NCBI GenBank assembly: GCA_905373305.1
Contig: CAJPSM010000087.1
Span: 1-5,340 of the forward strand
Length of the DNA stretch: 5,340 nt
Source: an uncultured Streptococcus sp.
GTDB taxonomy: Bacteria; Bacillota; Bacilli; Lactobacillales; Streptococcaceae
Reading direction: 5' to 3'
Shown: one piece after another, positions 1-5,340 of the stretch
Numbering within the stretch: position 1 is the stretch's first letter
How the letters are laid out: each line of letters opens with the position of its first letter
Position numbers and translations under genes: made by a program
The notes under the pieces: generated by a model
Database searches by the model: none
Seen by the model: only the letters and a program-made list of their open reading frames with translations
Told to the model about the DNA's origin: nothing

Positions 1-605
1 GCCTTGCCTAGTTTAGCACTGGTATAGCCAGTGACGAGAAGGGAAAGGGCCACGATAAAAACAGTAGCAGGAATGCGATAGTCACTTGGAAAGACAGTGA
101 TCGAAAGCATAGGAGGAAGACTTCCCAGTACAAAGGCGATAAAGCTAGAGATTGCAGCATGCCAAGGATTGGTAAATTCTTCGTACTCGATACCGTATTT
201 TTCCTCAACTAAGGCTTTGAGGGGATTTTTTAAAAAGGCCTTGTTGGTCAAGAGTTGGGCTGACGTTTCACACTCACCATTTTGTAGGTAAGCTGCGTAG
301 AGGGATTGTTTTGCAGATTCGATGTCCTTATCCAAGAGCAACTGTTCTCTGGCAACAGCGGCTTCTTCCGTGTCTTTCTGAGTGGATACAGAGACATATT
401 CGCCACCTGCCATAGAAAAAGCACCAGCGAGGATAGCCGCCAATCCTGATAAAAAGATAATCCAGATATTGCTCGTCGCACTAGCAACACCGATAACGAC
501 TCCAGCGATGGAAATAATTCCATCATTGGCACCGAGAACGCCCGCGCGTAGGATATTGAGTCGTCCTGCAAAGTTTGCATCAATTTCATGTTTCAATTCT
601 GTCAT
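1..605 (-). CDS. VIT/CCC1 family iron/manganese transporter, 3'-truncated by the window edge
   Basis: The reading frame runs leftward from an ATG at 605-603 and is open to base 1, giving 201 residues; a few tens of residues of C-terminus are probably missing. The N-terminus carries the VIT/CCC1 signature LRAGVLGANDGIISIAG (residues 19-35, with Asp28), followed by a second helix ending in AGAFSMAGGEYVSVSTQKDTE (residues 60-80, with Met65 and Glu69). Next comes a charged, Glu-rich soluble segment (about 76-148), and then further hydrophobic helices at about 149-171 and 179-195. In this family, Asp, Met and Glu residues in helices 1-2 line the metal path and the Glu-rich loop binds metal. Members move Fe(II) or Mn(II) out of the cytosol. 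Transport direction and metal here are inferred. The gene is divergent from an iron-uptake operon, which fits a detoxifying or balancing role. Family call is confident; substrate is less so. Confidence 0.9.
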   Translation of the reverse strand, partial: MTELKHEIDANFAGRLNILRAGVLGANDGIISIAGVVIGVASATSNIWIIFLSGLAAILAGAFSMAGGEYVSVSTQKDTEEAAVAREQLLLDKDIESAKQSLYAAYLQNGECETSAQLLTNKAFLKNPLKALVEEKYGIEYEEFTNPWHAAISSFIAFVLGSLPPMLSITVFPSDYRIPATVFIVALSLLVTGYTSAKLGK

Positions 606-611
606 AGTCAT

Positions 612-618
612 CTCCTTT
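612..618 (-). promoter_or_regulatory. Ribosome binding site that decides the VIT gene start
   Basis: On the minus strand the sequence reads AAAGGAG (618 to 612). Two in-frame ATGs follow: one at 611-609, directly touching the GGAG, and one at 605-603, six bases away. Only the second has normal Shine-Dalgarno spacing, so 605 is chosen as the start; the first would be too close to be used efficiently. Confidence 0.75.
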
Positions 619-624
619 CTCTCC

Positions 625-653
625 ATTATAGAGAAAAGAGTAGGGGAAAACAA
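625..653 (-). promoter_or_regulatory. Sigma-A type promoter for the VIT gene
   Basis: Read on the minus strand, TTGTTT (653 to 648) lies 17 bases before a perfect TATAAT (630 to 625). The -10 box is ideal and the spacing optimal, while the -35 box is weak (TTG plus poor matches). Transcription would start near 618-619, at the edge of the Shine-Dalgarno sequence. That would leave an unusually short leader of roughly 14 bases before the ATG at 605. Confidence 0.65.
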
Positions 654-685
654 TCTTTTTAAACTATCTGAAAAAAGTTCTACGA

Positions 686-713
686 TTCTAATTTTTAAGC
701 CCTTTCTAATTTT
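686..713. repeat. Direct repeat TTCTAATTTT, 18-base period
   Basis: TTCTAATTTT occurs at 686-695 and again at 704-713, start to start 18 bases. It lies upstream of both divergent promoters (behind the -35 of the VIT promoter and about 50 bases before the -35 of the efe promoter). Two identical half-sites on nearly the same face of the helix could bind a regulator, but the motif is AT-rich and could be chance in this base composition. No known regulator is recognised. Confidence 0.3.
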
Positions 714-749
714 ACCGGAAAATGCTACTTCAAATTCTCAAATATTAAA

Positions 750-772
750 TTTTCTGACAATTTGTTGAAAAA
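750..772. promoter_or_regulatory. Imperfect 23-base dyad over the efe -35 box, possible operator
   Basis: Centred on base 761, the arms TTTT-CTG-ACAA and TTGT-TGA-AAAA pair at 8 of 11 positions: the outer four and inner four are perfect and the middle three mismatch. The dyad covers the TTGAAA -35 hexamer (765-770), the position expected for a repressor that blocks polymerase. It does not match a standard Fur, PerR or DtxR-family box closely, so the binding protein is unknown and the element may be chance. Confidence 0.3.
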
Positions 773-793
773 CTAAGGAAAGGATGTTATGAT
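765..793 (+). promoter_or_regulatory. Extended -10 sigma-A promoter for the efe-tatC operon
   Basis: TTGAAA (765-770, five of six matches to TTGACA) is followed after exactly 17 bases by TATGAT (788-793, five of six matches to TATAAT). A TG one base upstream of the -10 (785-786) makes it an extended -10 promoter. Transcription would begin near base 800, giving a leader of about 40 bases before the efeM start. It is the only good promoter seen ahead of the four-gene operon. Confidence 0.8.
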
Positions 794-808
794 GGAACGT
801 AAAATAAA

Positions 809-823
809 TTCAGGCTTCCTGAA
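809..823 (+). promoter_or_regulatory. Perfect inverted repeat TTCAGG-CTT-CCTGAA in the efe leader
   Basis: The arms TTCAGG (809-814) and CCTGAA (818-823) are perfectly complementary around a three-base CTT loop. The element lies between the predicted transcription start (about 800) and the Shine-Dalgarno AGGAG (829-833), ending five bases before the latter. It could be an operator just downstream of the promoter, or a small mRNA hairpin affecting stability or initiation. The stem is too short and has no U-run, so it is not a terminator. Function is unknown. Confidence 0.45.
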
Positions 824-839
824 CCAATAGGAGTAAATA

Positions 840-1712
840 ATGAAAAAACTAGGTGTTGTCTTTTTATCTTCTGCTTTGCTATTGACAGCATGTGCAGTCC
901 GTTTTGAAAAATCAACCGAGACAAATGATTCCTCTAAGGTGACAGCTTTGTCTGAAGACAAGCAAAAAATGCTTGATAAGGCTACTGCTGACTATAAGAC
1001 TTTTGTACAAGAGCAAATTGATAAACTTTTGACAGATACGGAAGGCTTTGTCAAACTGTTGAAAGAAGGCAAATTAGAAGAGGCTAAGAAGGTTTATCCA
1101 CTGATTCGTATGTCTTATGAGCGTTCAGAACCGATTGCCGAAAGTTTTGGTGAGTCAGATGTCAAGATTGACTTCCGTTTAGCAGACTATATGGACGAAA
1201 ACAAGACAGAGGAAGGTTGGTCAGGTTTCTACCGTATCGAGCGTATCCTTTGGGAAGAAAACACAACTAAGGGAACCGAAAGTTATGGAGATCAGCTTGT
1301 CAACGATATCAAAGAGTTGAAGGCTAAGGTAGCCACTGTTGAAGTCGATCACAAGATTATGTTGACAGGGGCAGTCGACTTGCTCAATGAAGTGGCGACA
1401 AGCAAGATTACGGGTGAAGAGGAAATCTACTCTCATACAGATTTGTACGACTTCCGCGCTAATATCGAGGGAGCTGAAAAGATATTTCAACTCTTTAAAC
1501 CTTTACTAGAAAAATCAGATGCTGACCTAGTTAAAGAATTAGAAGCTGATTTCAAATCTGTTAATAGCTTGTTGGACAAACATATGACAGACAAGGAACA
1601 CTACAAACTCTATACAGATTTGACAAAAGAAGACACCAAAGAATTGGCTGAAGCCGTGACGAAACTTGGTGAACCTCTATCACAAATGGGCAAATTTCTT
1701 GATGGAGAATAG
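840..1712 (+). CDS. efeM: EfeM/EfeO-family iron-uptake lipoprotein (imelysin-like M75 domain)
   Basis: This 290-residue protein starts with a lipoprotein signal: two Lys, a hydrophobic core and the lipobox LTAC with Cys18 as the lipidation site, so it should be anchored on the outer face of the membrane. A short charged linker (19-45) leads to an EfeM/EfeO domain from about 50 to the end. Family landmarks are YPLIRMSYERSEPIAESFG (86-104), GWSGFYRIERILW (126-138) and YSHTDLYDF (197-205). There is no N-terminal cupredoxin domain as in E. coli EfeO, so this is the shorter EfeM class. In Efe systems the protein is thought to bind iron and pass it to EfeU. The usual His of the family's HxxE motif is replaced by Tyr131 (Glu134 is kept). 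The ATG at 840 has AGGAG six bases upstream (829-833). It is the first gene of the operon and is followed after 5 bases by efeB. Streptococcal orthologues have also been called fepA. Confidence 0.9.
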   Translation: MKKLGVVFLSSALLLTACAVRFEKSTETNDSSKVTALSEDKQKMLDKATADYKTFVQEQIDKLLTDTEGFVKLLKEGKLEEAKKVYPLIRMSYERSEPIAESFGESDVKIDFRLADYMDENKTEEGWSGFYRIERILWEENTTKGTESYGDQLVNDIKELKAKVATVEVDHKIMLTGAVDLLNEVATSKITGEEEIYSHTDLYDFRANIEGAEKIFQLFKPLLEKSDADLVKELEADFKSVNSLLDKHMTDKEHYKLYTDLTKEDTKELAEAVTKLGEPLSQMGKFLDGE

Positions 1713-1717
1713 GCAGT

Positions 1718-2932
1718 ATGACTAAGAAAGACGAAAAGTTTTTTGAGAAAAAAATGGACCGTCGAGAATTTCTAAAAAAAGCGGGTATTGGAGGTGCTGG
1801 TCTAGCACTTGGTCTCTCTGGTGCCTCCGCTTTTTTAGCGCCTAAGCTAGACAAACAGGAAAAAATCTCGTACGGTAATGAAAAAATTGACTTTTATGGG
1901 AAACACCAAGCGGGTATCACGACCCCTATGCAGAAGAATATCTATTTTGTTGTCCTAGATTTGCATACGACAGATAAAGATAAGATTATCCAGCTTTTTA
2001 AGGATTGGACAGATTATAGTAGCAAGTTGGTAGAAGGAGAATTGGTCAAAAAAGATGGTCAGAATGCCCTCTTGCCACCTAGTGACACTGGAGAAACCGT
2101 GGGGCTAAATCCTCATCGTTTAACGCTGACTTTTGGTGTGTCTGCTAGTTTCCTGAAAAAGATGAAATTAGAGCAAAAACGTCCTCAACTTTTTAGGGAT
2201 TTTCCACCCTTTCCAAAGGAGCAACTGCGTGAAAAATATACTGGGGGAGATATTGTTATCCAAGCCTGTGCAGATGACGAGCAAGTTGCTTTTCATGCTA
2301 TTCGCAACCTCATTCGTAAAGGGAGAAATGCAGTGACCCTCCGTTGGAGTCAATCTGGATTTGCTGCTATTGGGGATCGTATGGAGACACCACGCAACCT
2401 TTTTGGTTTCAAAGATGGAACAGCCAATGTGACCAAAGAAAAGGATTTTGATCGTGTTGTCTGGGCTGACAGCAAGGATTGGATGGAAAATGGATCCTAT
2501 ATGGCCGTTCGTCGCATCCAGATGTTTCTCGACACTTGGGATCGAACCAATCTTGAAGAGCAAGAAAATACCTTTGGTCGCTACAAGGAAAGTGGCGCTC
2601 CCTTTGGAAAGAAGAATGAGTTTGATGAAGTAGATTTGAGTCTATTACCAGATGATTCGCATGTTCGATTGGCCAAAGAGGTAGAGAAGCCACTCTTACG
2701 ACGATCTTATTCATACTCGGATGGAATTGATGATAAGACTGGACAATTTGACACAGGTTTACTCTTTATCTCTTTCCAAAAGGATCCAGATCATTTTGTC
2801 AAGGTTCAAACCAACCTCGGAGCTACAGACAAGATGAATGAGTATGTAACCCACATCGGTAGCGGTCTTTTTGCCTGCTTTGGTGGAGTAGAGAAAGGAG
2901 GCTATATTGGTCAGAAATTATTGGAAGACTAG
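1718..2932 (+). CDS. efeB: EfeB: Tat-exported DyP-type haem peroxidase / deferrochelatase
   Basis: This 404-residue protein has a twin-arginine signal peptide: DRREFLKKAG (14-23) with Arg15-Arg16, then a Gly/Ala-rich weakly hydrophobic stretch and a likely cleavage site after ASA (36-38). The mature part is a DyP peroxidase. The GFKDG motif (230-234) supplies the distal catalytic Asp233; His315 in DDSHVRLA is the expected proximal haem ligand; Arg328 in LRRSYSY is at the distal Arg position. SYMAVRRIQMFLDTWDRT (260-277) and GSGLFACFGG (381-390) are further family segments. All key residues are present, so activity is expected. EfeB proteins oxidise Fe(II) using peroxide or oxygen, and haem deferrochelatase activity has been proposed. 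They need Tat because they fold with haem in the cytoplasm, which fits the tatC gene in the same operon. The start at 1718 is preferred over an in-frame ATG at 1754 because GGAG lies ten bases upstream and it leaves a normal Tat n-region. It overlaps efeU by 26 bases. Also called fepB in streptococci. Confidence 0.95.
   Translation: MTKKDEKFFEKKMDRREFLKKAGIGGAGLALGLSGASAFLAPKLDKQEKISYGNEKIDFYGKHQAGITTPMQKNIYFVVLDLHTTDKDKIIQLFKDWTDYSSKLVEGELVKKDGQNALLPPSDTGETVGLNPHRLTLTFGVSASFLKKMKLEQKRPQLFRDFPPFPKEQLREKYTGGDIVIQACADDEQVAFHAIRNLIRKGRNAVTLRWSQSGFAAIGDRMETPRNLFGFKDGTANVTKEKDFDRVVWADSKDWMENGSYMAVRRIQMFLDTWDRTNLEEQENTFGRYKESGAPFGKKNEFDEVDLSLLPDDSHVRLAKEVEKPLLRRSYSYSDGIDDKTGQFDTGLLFISFQKDPDHFVKVQTNLGATDKMNEYVTHIGSGLFACFGGVEKGGYIGQKLLED
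2894..2901 (+). promoter_or_regulatory. Strong Shine-Dalgarno for efeU, inside the end of efeB
   Basis: AAAGGAGG lies five bases before the TTG at 2907-2909 and within the last codons of efeB. It is the strongest ribosome binding site in the window and decides the efeU start. The next in-frame ATG (2970) has no comparable site and would remove most of the signal peptide. Ribosomes finishing efeB would clear this site, so efeU translation is probably coupled to efeB. Confidence 0.85.
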
Positions 2933-4595
2933 TATTTGTTTTGTTACTTTGTCTTTTCTCTTGTTAGCTATGTCTCCTGTCGGTGCGAAGGAAAGTCTGA
3001 GTTCCTATTTTGTAAAGATTACCGATGCCTCTCAGGCTGTAAAAAATGGAAATCAGGCAGAAGCCAAGGCCCTAGTTAGAGAAATGGCGACGGATTTTGA
3101 AAAAGTAGAACATGCTGATTCGGATACTGGAAAGGTTGTCAAGGAGAAACTTGCTCTCTCAGGGGAGATTAGTGAAGAAAATCTGACACAGATCTCCTCT
3201 GCCCTTCTAGCTTTTGAAAAAGAACAAAATCCAATAGATCTGAATGCGGAGAAGGAAAAACTTGTTAGTCGCTTAAGACCACGTTTTGAGACTTTGGATA
3301 AGGCAATTTCTTCCAAAAACATAGAGCAAGTCCGAGAAGCCTATAAAAAGATGAATTCAACTTGGACACTCAATGAAAGTGTCGTCCGCGACAACAGTAC
3401 AACTCATTATGGTCAAGTAGAAACTGCTATCTCTTTCTTACGAAGTAGTATTGAAATGGAGCCGACAGATTATGATGCTATTCAGTCTTCTTTTAATGAC
3501 TTAAAAACTGCCATTGATAATTTCGTAGCTGGCAAAGAAGTGGCGAAAAGTTCCTCCGATCTAAATCTCAAAGATGGCATCGAGCTTCTCAAAAAAGCCT
3601 TGGAACAATTTAAAGCTGGTGACCAAGCATCAGGAGCAGCTAGTATGAAGGAATTCATCACTATCTGGCCAACGATTGAGGGTTCTGTTAGTACGACCAA
3701 TCCTTCCCTCTACACCCGAGTCGAAAGCGAAAGTCCTGTAATCATGGTCAAGGGAAGTGAGAAGGAATATCAAGAAAAATTAGAAAAACTGATTTCGGAT
3801 TTATCTCAAATTGATACCAATGCAAGCTACAATGCTTTTGATGCTATGCTCATTCTCCTACGAGAAGGAGTAGAGGCCCTCTTAATCGTCATGGCCTTGG
3901 TCACAACACTAAAAGCAGCCAAGATGCGCAAAGGACTCAAGTGGGTATATGGTGGAGCACTATCAGGAGTAGCTGCAAGTCTAGTGATTGCATTTATACT
4001 ACAAATCGCCTTTCCTGCTGTAACATCGGGGGCTAATCGCGAAATTATCGAAGGATCTGTTGGTATTTTCGCAGTCATTATGATGATTTTGATTGGTATC
4101 TGGCTTCACAGTAAATCCTCGGTCAAAAAATGGAATGATTTTATGGATAATCAAATGAAAACTGTGACCAAGACAGGTTCATTCATTTCCATGTTTGCTC
4201 TTAGTTTTCTAGCTGTTTTCCGTGAAGGGGCAGAGACCATTCTATTTTACGTAGGGATTTTACCGAGAATATCTCGTTTTGAGTTTATCCTAGGTATTTC
4301 TCTAGCTTTGTTAGTCTTGCTGATTATTGCATTTCTGATGAACAAGGCGAGTCAATTCTTCCTACCTCATAAGGTCTTCTTCATATTGACGTGGATGATT
4401 TATGCTCTTGCCTTCAAGATGCTTGGAGTTAGTGTGCATGCTCTGCAGCTGACAAATATGGCACCCAATCACCTGCTATCAAGTTTTCCAACTATCGACC
4501 TCTTGGGCATCTATCCAAGTTGGGAAGGTTTAGGAAGTCAGCTAGTCTTTTTGATAATTGTTTTGGTTGTCACATTGAGACAGGGTGAAAAGTAG
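2907..4595 (+). CDS. efeU: EfeU: FTR1-family iron permease with large extracellular N-terminal domain
   Basis: This 562-residue protein begins at a TTG codon overlapping the end of efeB. A signal peptide (hydrophobic core about 9-22, likely cleavage after VGA at 25-27) is followed by a soluble, helical, charged domain of about 280 residues outside the cell. From about 312 comes an FTR1 permease with roughly seven membrane helices (about 312-334, 346-369, 383-400, 424-452, 456-477, 484-508, 542-557). Helix 1 holds REGVE (319-323) and helix 4 REGAE (439-443), the two RExxE motifs that bind and carry Fe(III) in FTR1/EfeU proteins. A further REIIE lies at 378-382. E. coli EfeU is essentially only the permease part, so the N-terminal half is an addition of the Gram-positive type. 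It contains three similar helical segments (41-68, 130-157, 232-259), perhaps a scaffold or iron-delivery module contacting EfeM and EfeB. It ends immediately before the tatC start. Also called fepC in streptococci. Confidence 0.93.
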   Translation: MVRNYWKTSICFVTLSFLLLAMSPVGAKESLSSYFVKITDASQAVKNGNQAEAKALVREMATDFEKVEHADSDTGKVVKEKLALSGEISEENLTQISSALLAFEKEQNPIDLNAEKEKLVSRLRPRFETLDKAISSKNIEQVREAYKKMNSTWTLNESVVRDNSTTHYGQVETAISFLRSSIEMEPTDYDAIQSSFNDLKTAIDNFVAGKEVAKSSSDLNLKDGIELLKKALEQFKAGDQASGAASMKEFITIWPTIEGSVSTTNPSLYTRVESESPVIMVKGSEKEYQEKLEKLISDLSQIDTNASYNAFDAMLILLREGVEALLIVMALVTTLKAAKMRKGLKWVYGGALSGVAASLVIAFILQIAFPAVTSGANREIIEGSVGIFAVIMMILIGIWLHSKSSVKKWNDFMDNQMKTVTKTGSFISMFALSFLAVFREGAETILFYVGILPRISRFEFILGISLALLVLLIIAFLMNKASQFFLPHKVFFILTWMIYALAFKMLGVSVHALQLTNMAPNHLLSSFPTIDLLGIYPSWEGLGSQLVFLIIVLVVTLRQGEK

Positions 4596-5340
4596 ATGGA
4601 TACAAAAGAATTGACAATCGTTGAACATCTGGTAGAATTTAGAAAGAGATTCATTGCTGTTATAGCCTGCTTTTCTATAGTTTTCTGCGGAGCTTTATTG
4701 TTTGCTGATCAGCTTTATTACTATCTGACTCAGTCCTTTAATCAAAAGTTGATTGTATTAGGTCCAAATGACATTCTGTGGATTTATTTGCGCTTGGCGA
4801 GTCTGATGTCCTTTACCATTACGCTACCTTTTACAGTTTATCAGATTTGGAGTTTTATCAAACCAGGATTGAAAACAGAAGAAGCAAGAGCAATCTTTGT
4901 CTATATTCCAGCTAGTTTTATTAGCTTCATACTTGGTCTGGTATTTGGATTCTACTTTGTGACACCAGCCTTACTTCAAGTGCTTTTAGGTCTTGGGGAA
5001 GGATTATTTGAAACTCAATTAACGGCGCAGAACTACTTAGCCTTTGTTTTTCAAACAACCCTACCCTTGGGTTTCATCTTTGAATTGCCTGTCATCATCG
5101 CTTTTTTGACGTCGATTGGCTTGATTGGACCAGGGCTCTTAGTTACCTATCGCCGTTATGCATACTTTATTTTATTGGTACTAGCTGTTATCTTGACACC
5201 TGCTGATTTTATCAGCGATCTAGCTACGACTGTTCCTTTAATCTCGCTCTATGAGCTTAGTATTGCAATTAGTAAGAGTATTATAAAGAAAAGACAGAAA
5301 ACTATCTATTTGAGAAATAAAATTAGATTTCCCTCTATAT
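4596..5340 (+). CDS. tatC: TatC, twin-arginine translocase receptor subunit, 3'-truncated by the window edge
   Basis: The frame opens at an ATG directly after the efeU stop codon and is still open at 5340 (248 residues plus one base). Family features in order: N-terminal EHLVEFRKR (10-18), which in TatC helps recognise the twin-arginine signal; about six membrane helices (about 19-37, 62-85, 100-123, 147-173, 184-200, 204-222); LPFTVYQIWSFIKPGL (77-92) at the first periplasmic-side turn; FELP with Glu163 (162-165); and RRYAYF...LTPADF (186-205). TatC is the membrane receptor of the translocase and works with TatA. The basic tail (about 231-245) and the usual length of about 250 residues suggest the stop is only just beyond the window. 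An AGGG (4582-4585) ten bases upstream is a modest ribosome binding site, so translation is probably coupled to efeU. The obvious cargo is EfeB two genes upstream. No tatA is seen in this window. Confidence 0.95.
   Translation, partial: MDTKELTIVEHLVEFRKRFIAVIACFSIVFCGALLFADQLYYYLTQSFNQKLIVLGPNDILWIYLRLASLMSFTITLPFTVYQIWSFIKPGLKTEEARAIFVYIPASFISFILGLVFGFYFVTPALLQVLLGLGEGLFETQLTAQNYLAFVFQTTLPLGFIFELPVIIAFLTSIGLIGPGLLVTYRRYAYFILLVLAVILTPADFISDLATTVPLISLYELSIAISKSIIKKRQKTIYLRNKIRFPSI

Noticed and set aside
609..611. Upstream ATG as start of the VIT gene
   Set aside because: It touches the Shine-Dalgarno sequence with no spacer; the in-frame ATG at 605 has a six-base spacer.
382..768. Rightward 128-codon open frame
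   Set aside because: It lies mostly antisense to the VIT/CCC1 gene, whose protein has clear family motifs; it has no convincing ribosome binding site and its translation resembles no known family.
809..823. Rho-independent terminator or attenuator in the efe leader
   Set aside because: The stem is only six base pairs with a three-base loop, and no run of T follows, so it cannot be supported as a terminator.
606..839. Classical Fur or PerR box
   Set aside because: No stretch matched the GATAATnATTATC-like or TTATAATnATTATAA-like consensus well enough. The dyad at 750-772 is reported only as an unassigned candidate.
1754..1756. Internal ATG as alternative start of efeB, two residues before the twin arginines
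   Set aside because: It has only a weak upstream purine run and would leave almost no n-region. The ATG at 1718 has GGAG at suitable spacing and sits 5 bases after efeM.
2168..2714. Leftward open frames of 131 and 101 codons
   Set aside because: Both are antisense to the catalytic region of efeB, which is fully conserved in its own frame. They have no family resemblance or promoter context.
1..5340. Mobile elements, CRISPR arrays, tRNA or rRNA genes
   Set aside because: No transposase, long terminal repeats, regularly spaced repeats or recognisable tRNA/rRNA sequence was seen; nearly all the window is accounted for by five genes of even base composition.

Overview
The window looks like part of a chromosome from a low-GC Firmicute, most likely a Streptococcus of the mitis/sanguinis type. 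Evidence for this is the AT-rich codon use, AGGAG-type ribosome binding sites, sigma-A style promoters, and an Efe iron-uptake cluster joined to its own twin-arginine (Tat) translocase gene. The genus is inferred from general similarity and was not tested by a search.

Layout. A leftward gene at 605..1, cut by the left edge, encodes a VIT/CCC1-type iron/manganese transporter. A 234-base divergent intergenic region (606-839) follows. It holds a promoter in each direction, a direct repeat, an imperfect dyad over the rightward -35 box, and a perfect short inverted repeat in the rightward leader. From 840 to the right edge runs one tight rightward operon: efeM-like lipoprotein (840-1712), efeB Tat-signal DyP peroxidase (1718-2932), efeU FTR1-type iron permease with a large extracellular N-terminal domain (2907-4595), and tatC (from 4596, still open at 5340). 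The gaps are 5 bases, a 26-base overlap and 0 bases, so the four genes are almost certainly co-transcribed and partly translationally coupled.

How the genes fit together (inference from known Efe systems). EfeM would bind iron at the outer face of the membrane. EfeB, a haem peroxidase exported folded by Tat, would oxidise Fe(II) or act on haem. EfeU would carry the ferric iron inward through its RExxE motifs. TatC would be the receptor of the translocase that exports EfeB; a TatA partner is not in the window and may lie just downstream. The divergent VIT/CCC1 protein would move excess Fe/Mn out of the cytosol, so the whole window is about iron handling.

Most of the content matches known families. 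The points most worth a second look are the Tyr in place of the His of the HxxE motif in the EfeM protein, the three-fold helical repeat and third RExxE motif in EfeU, the TTG start of efeU inside efeB, and the unexplained symmetric elements in the divergent control region.
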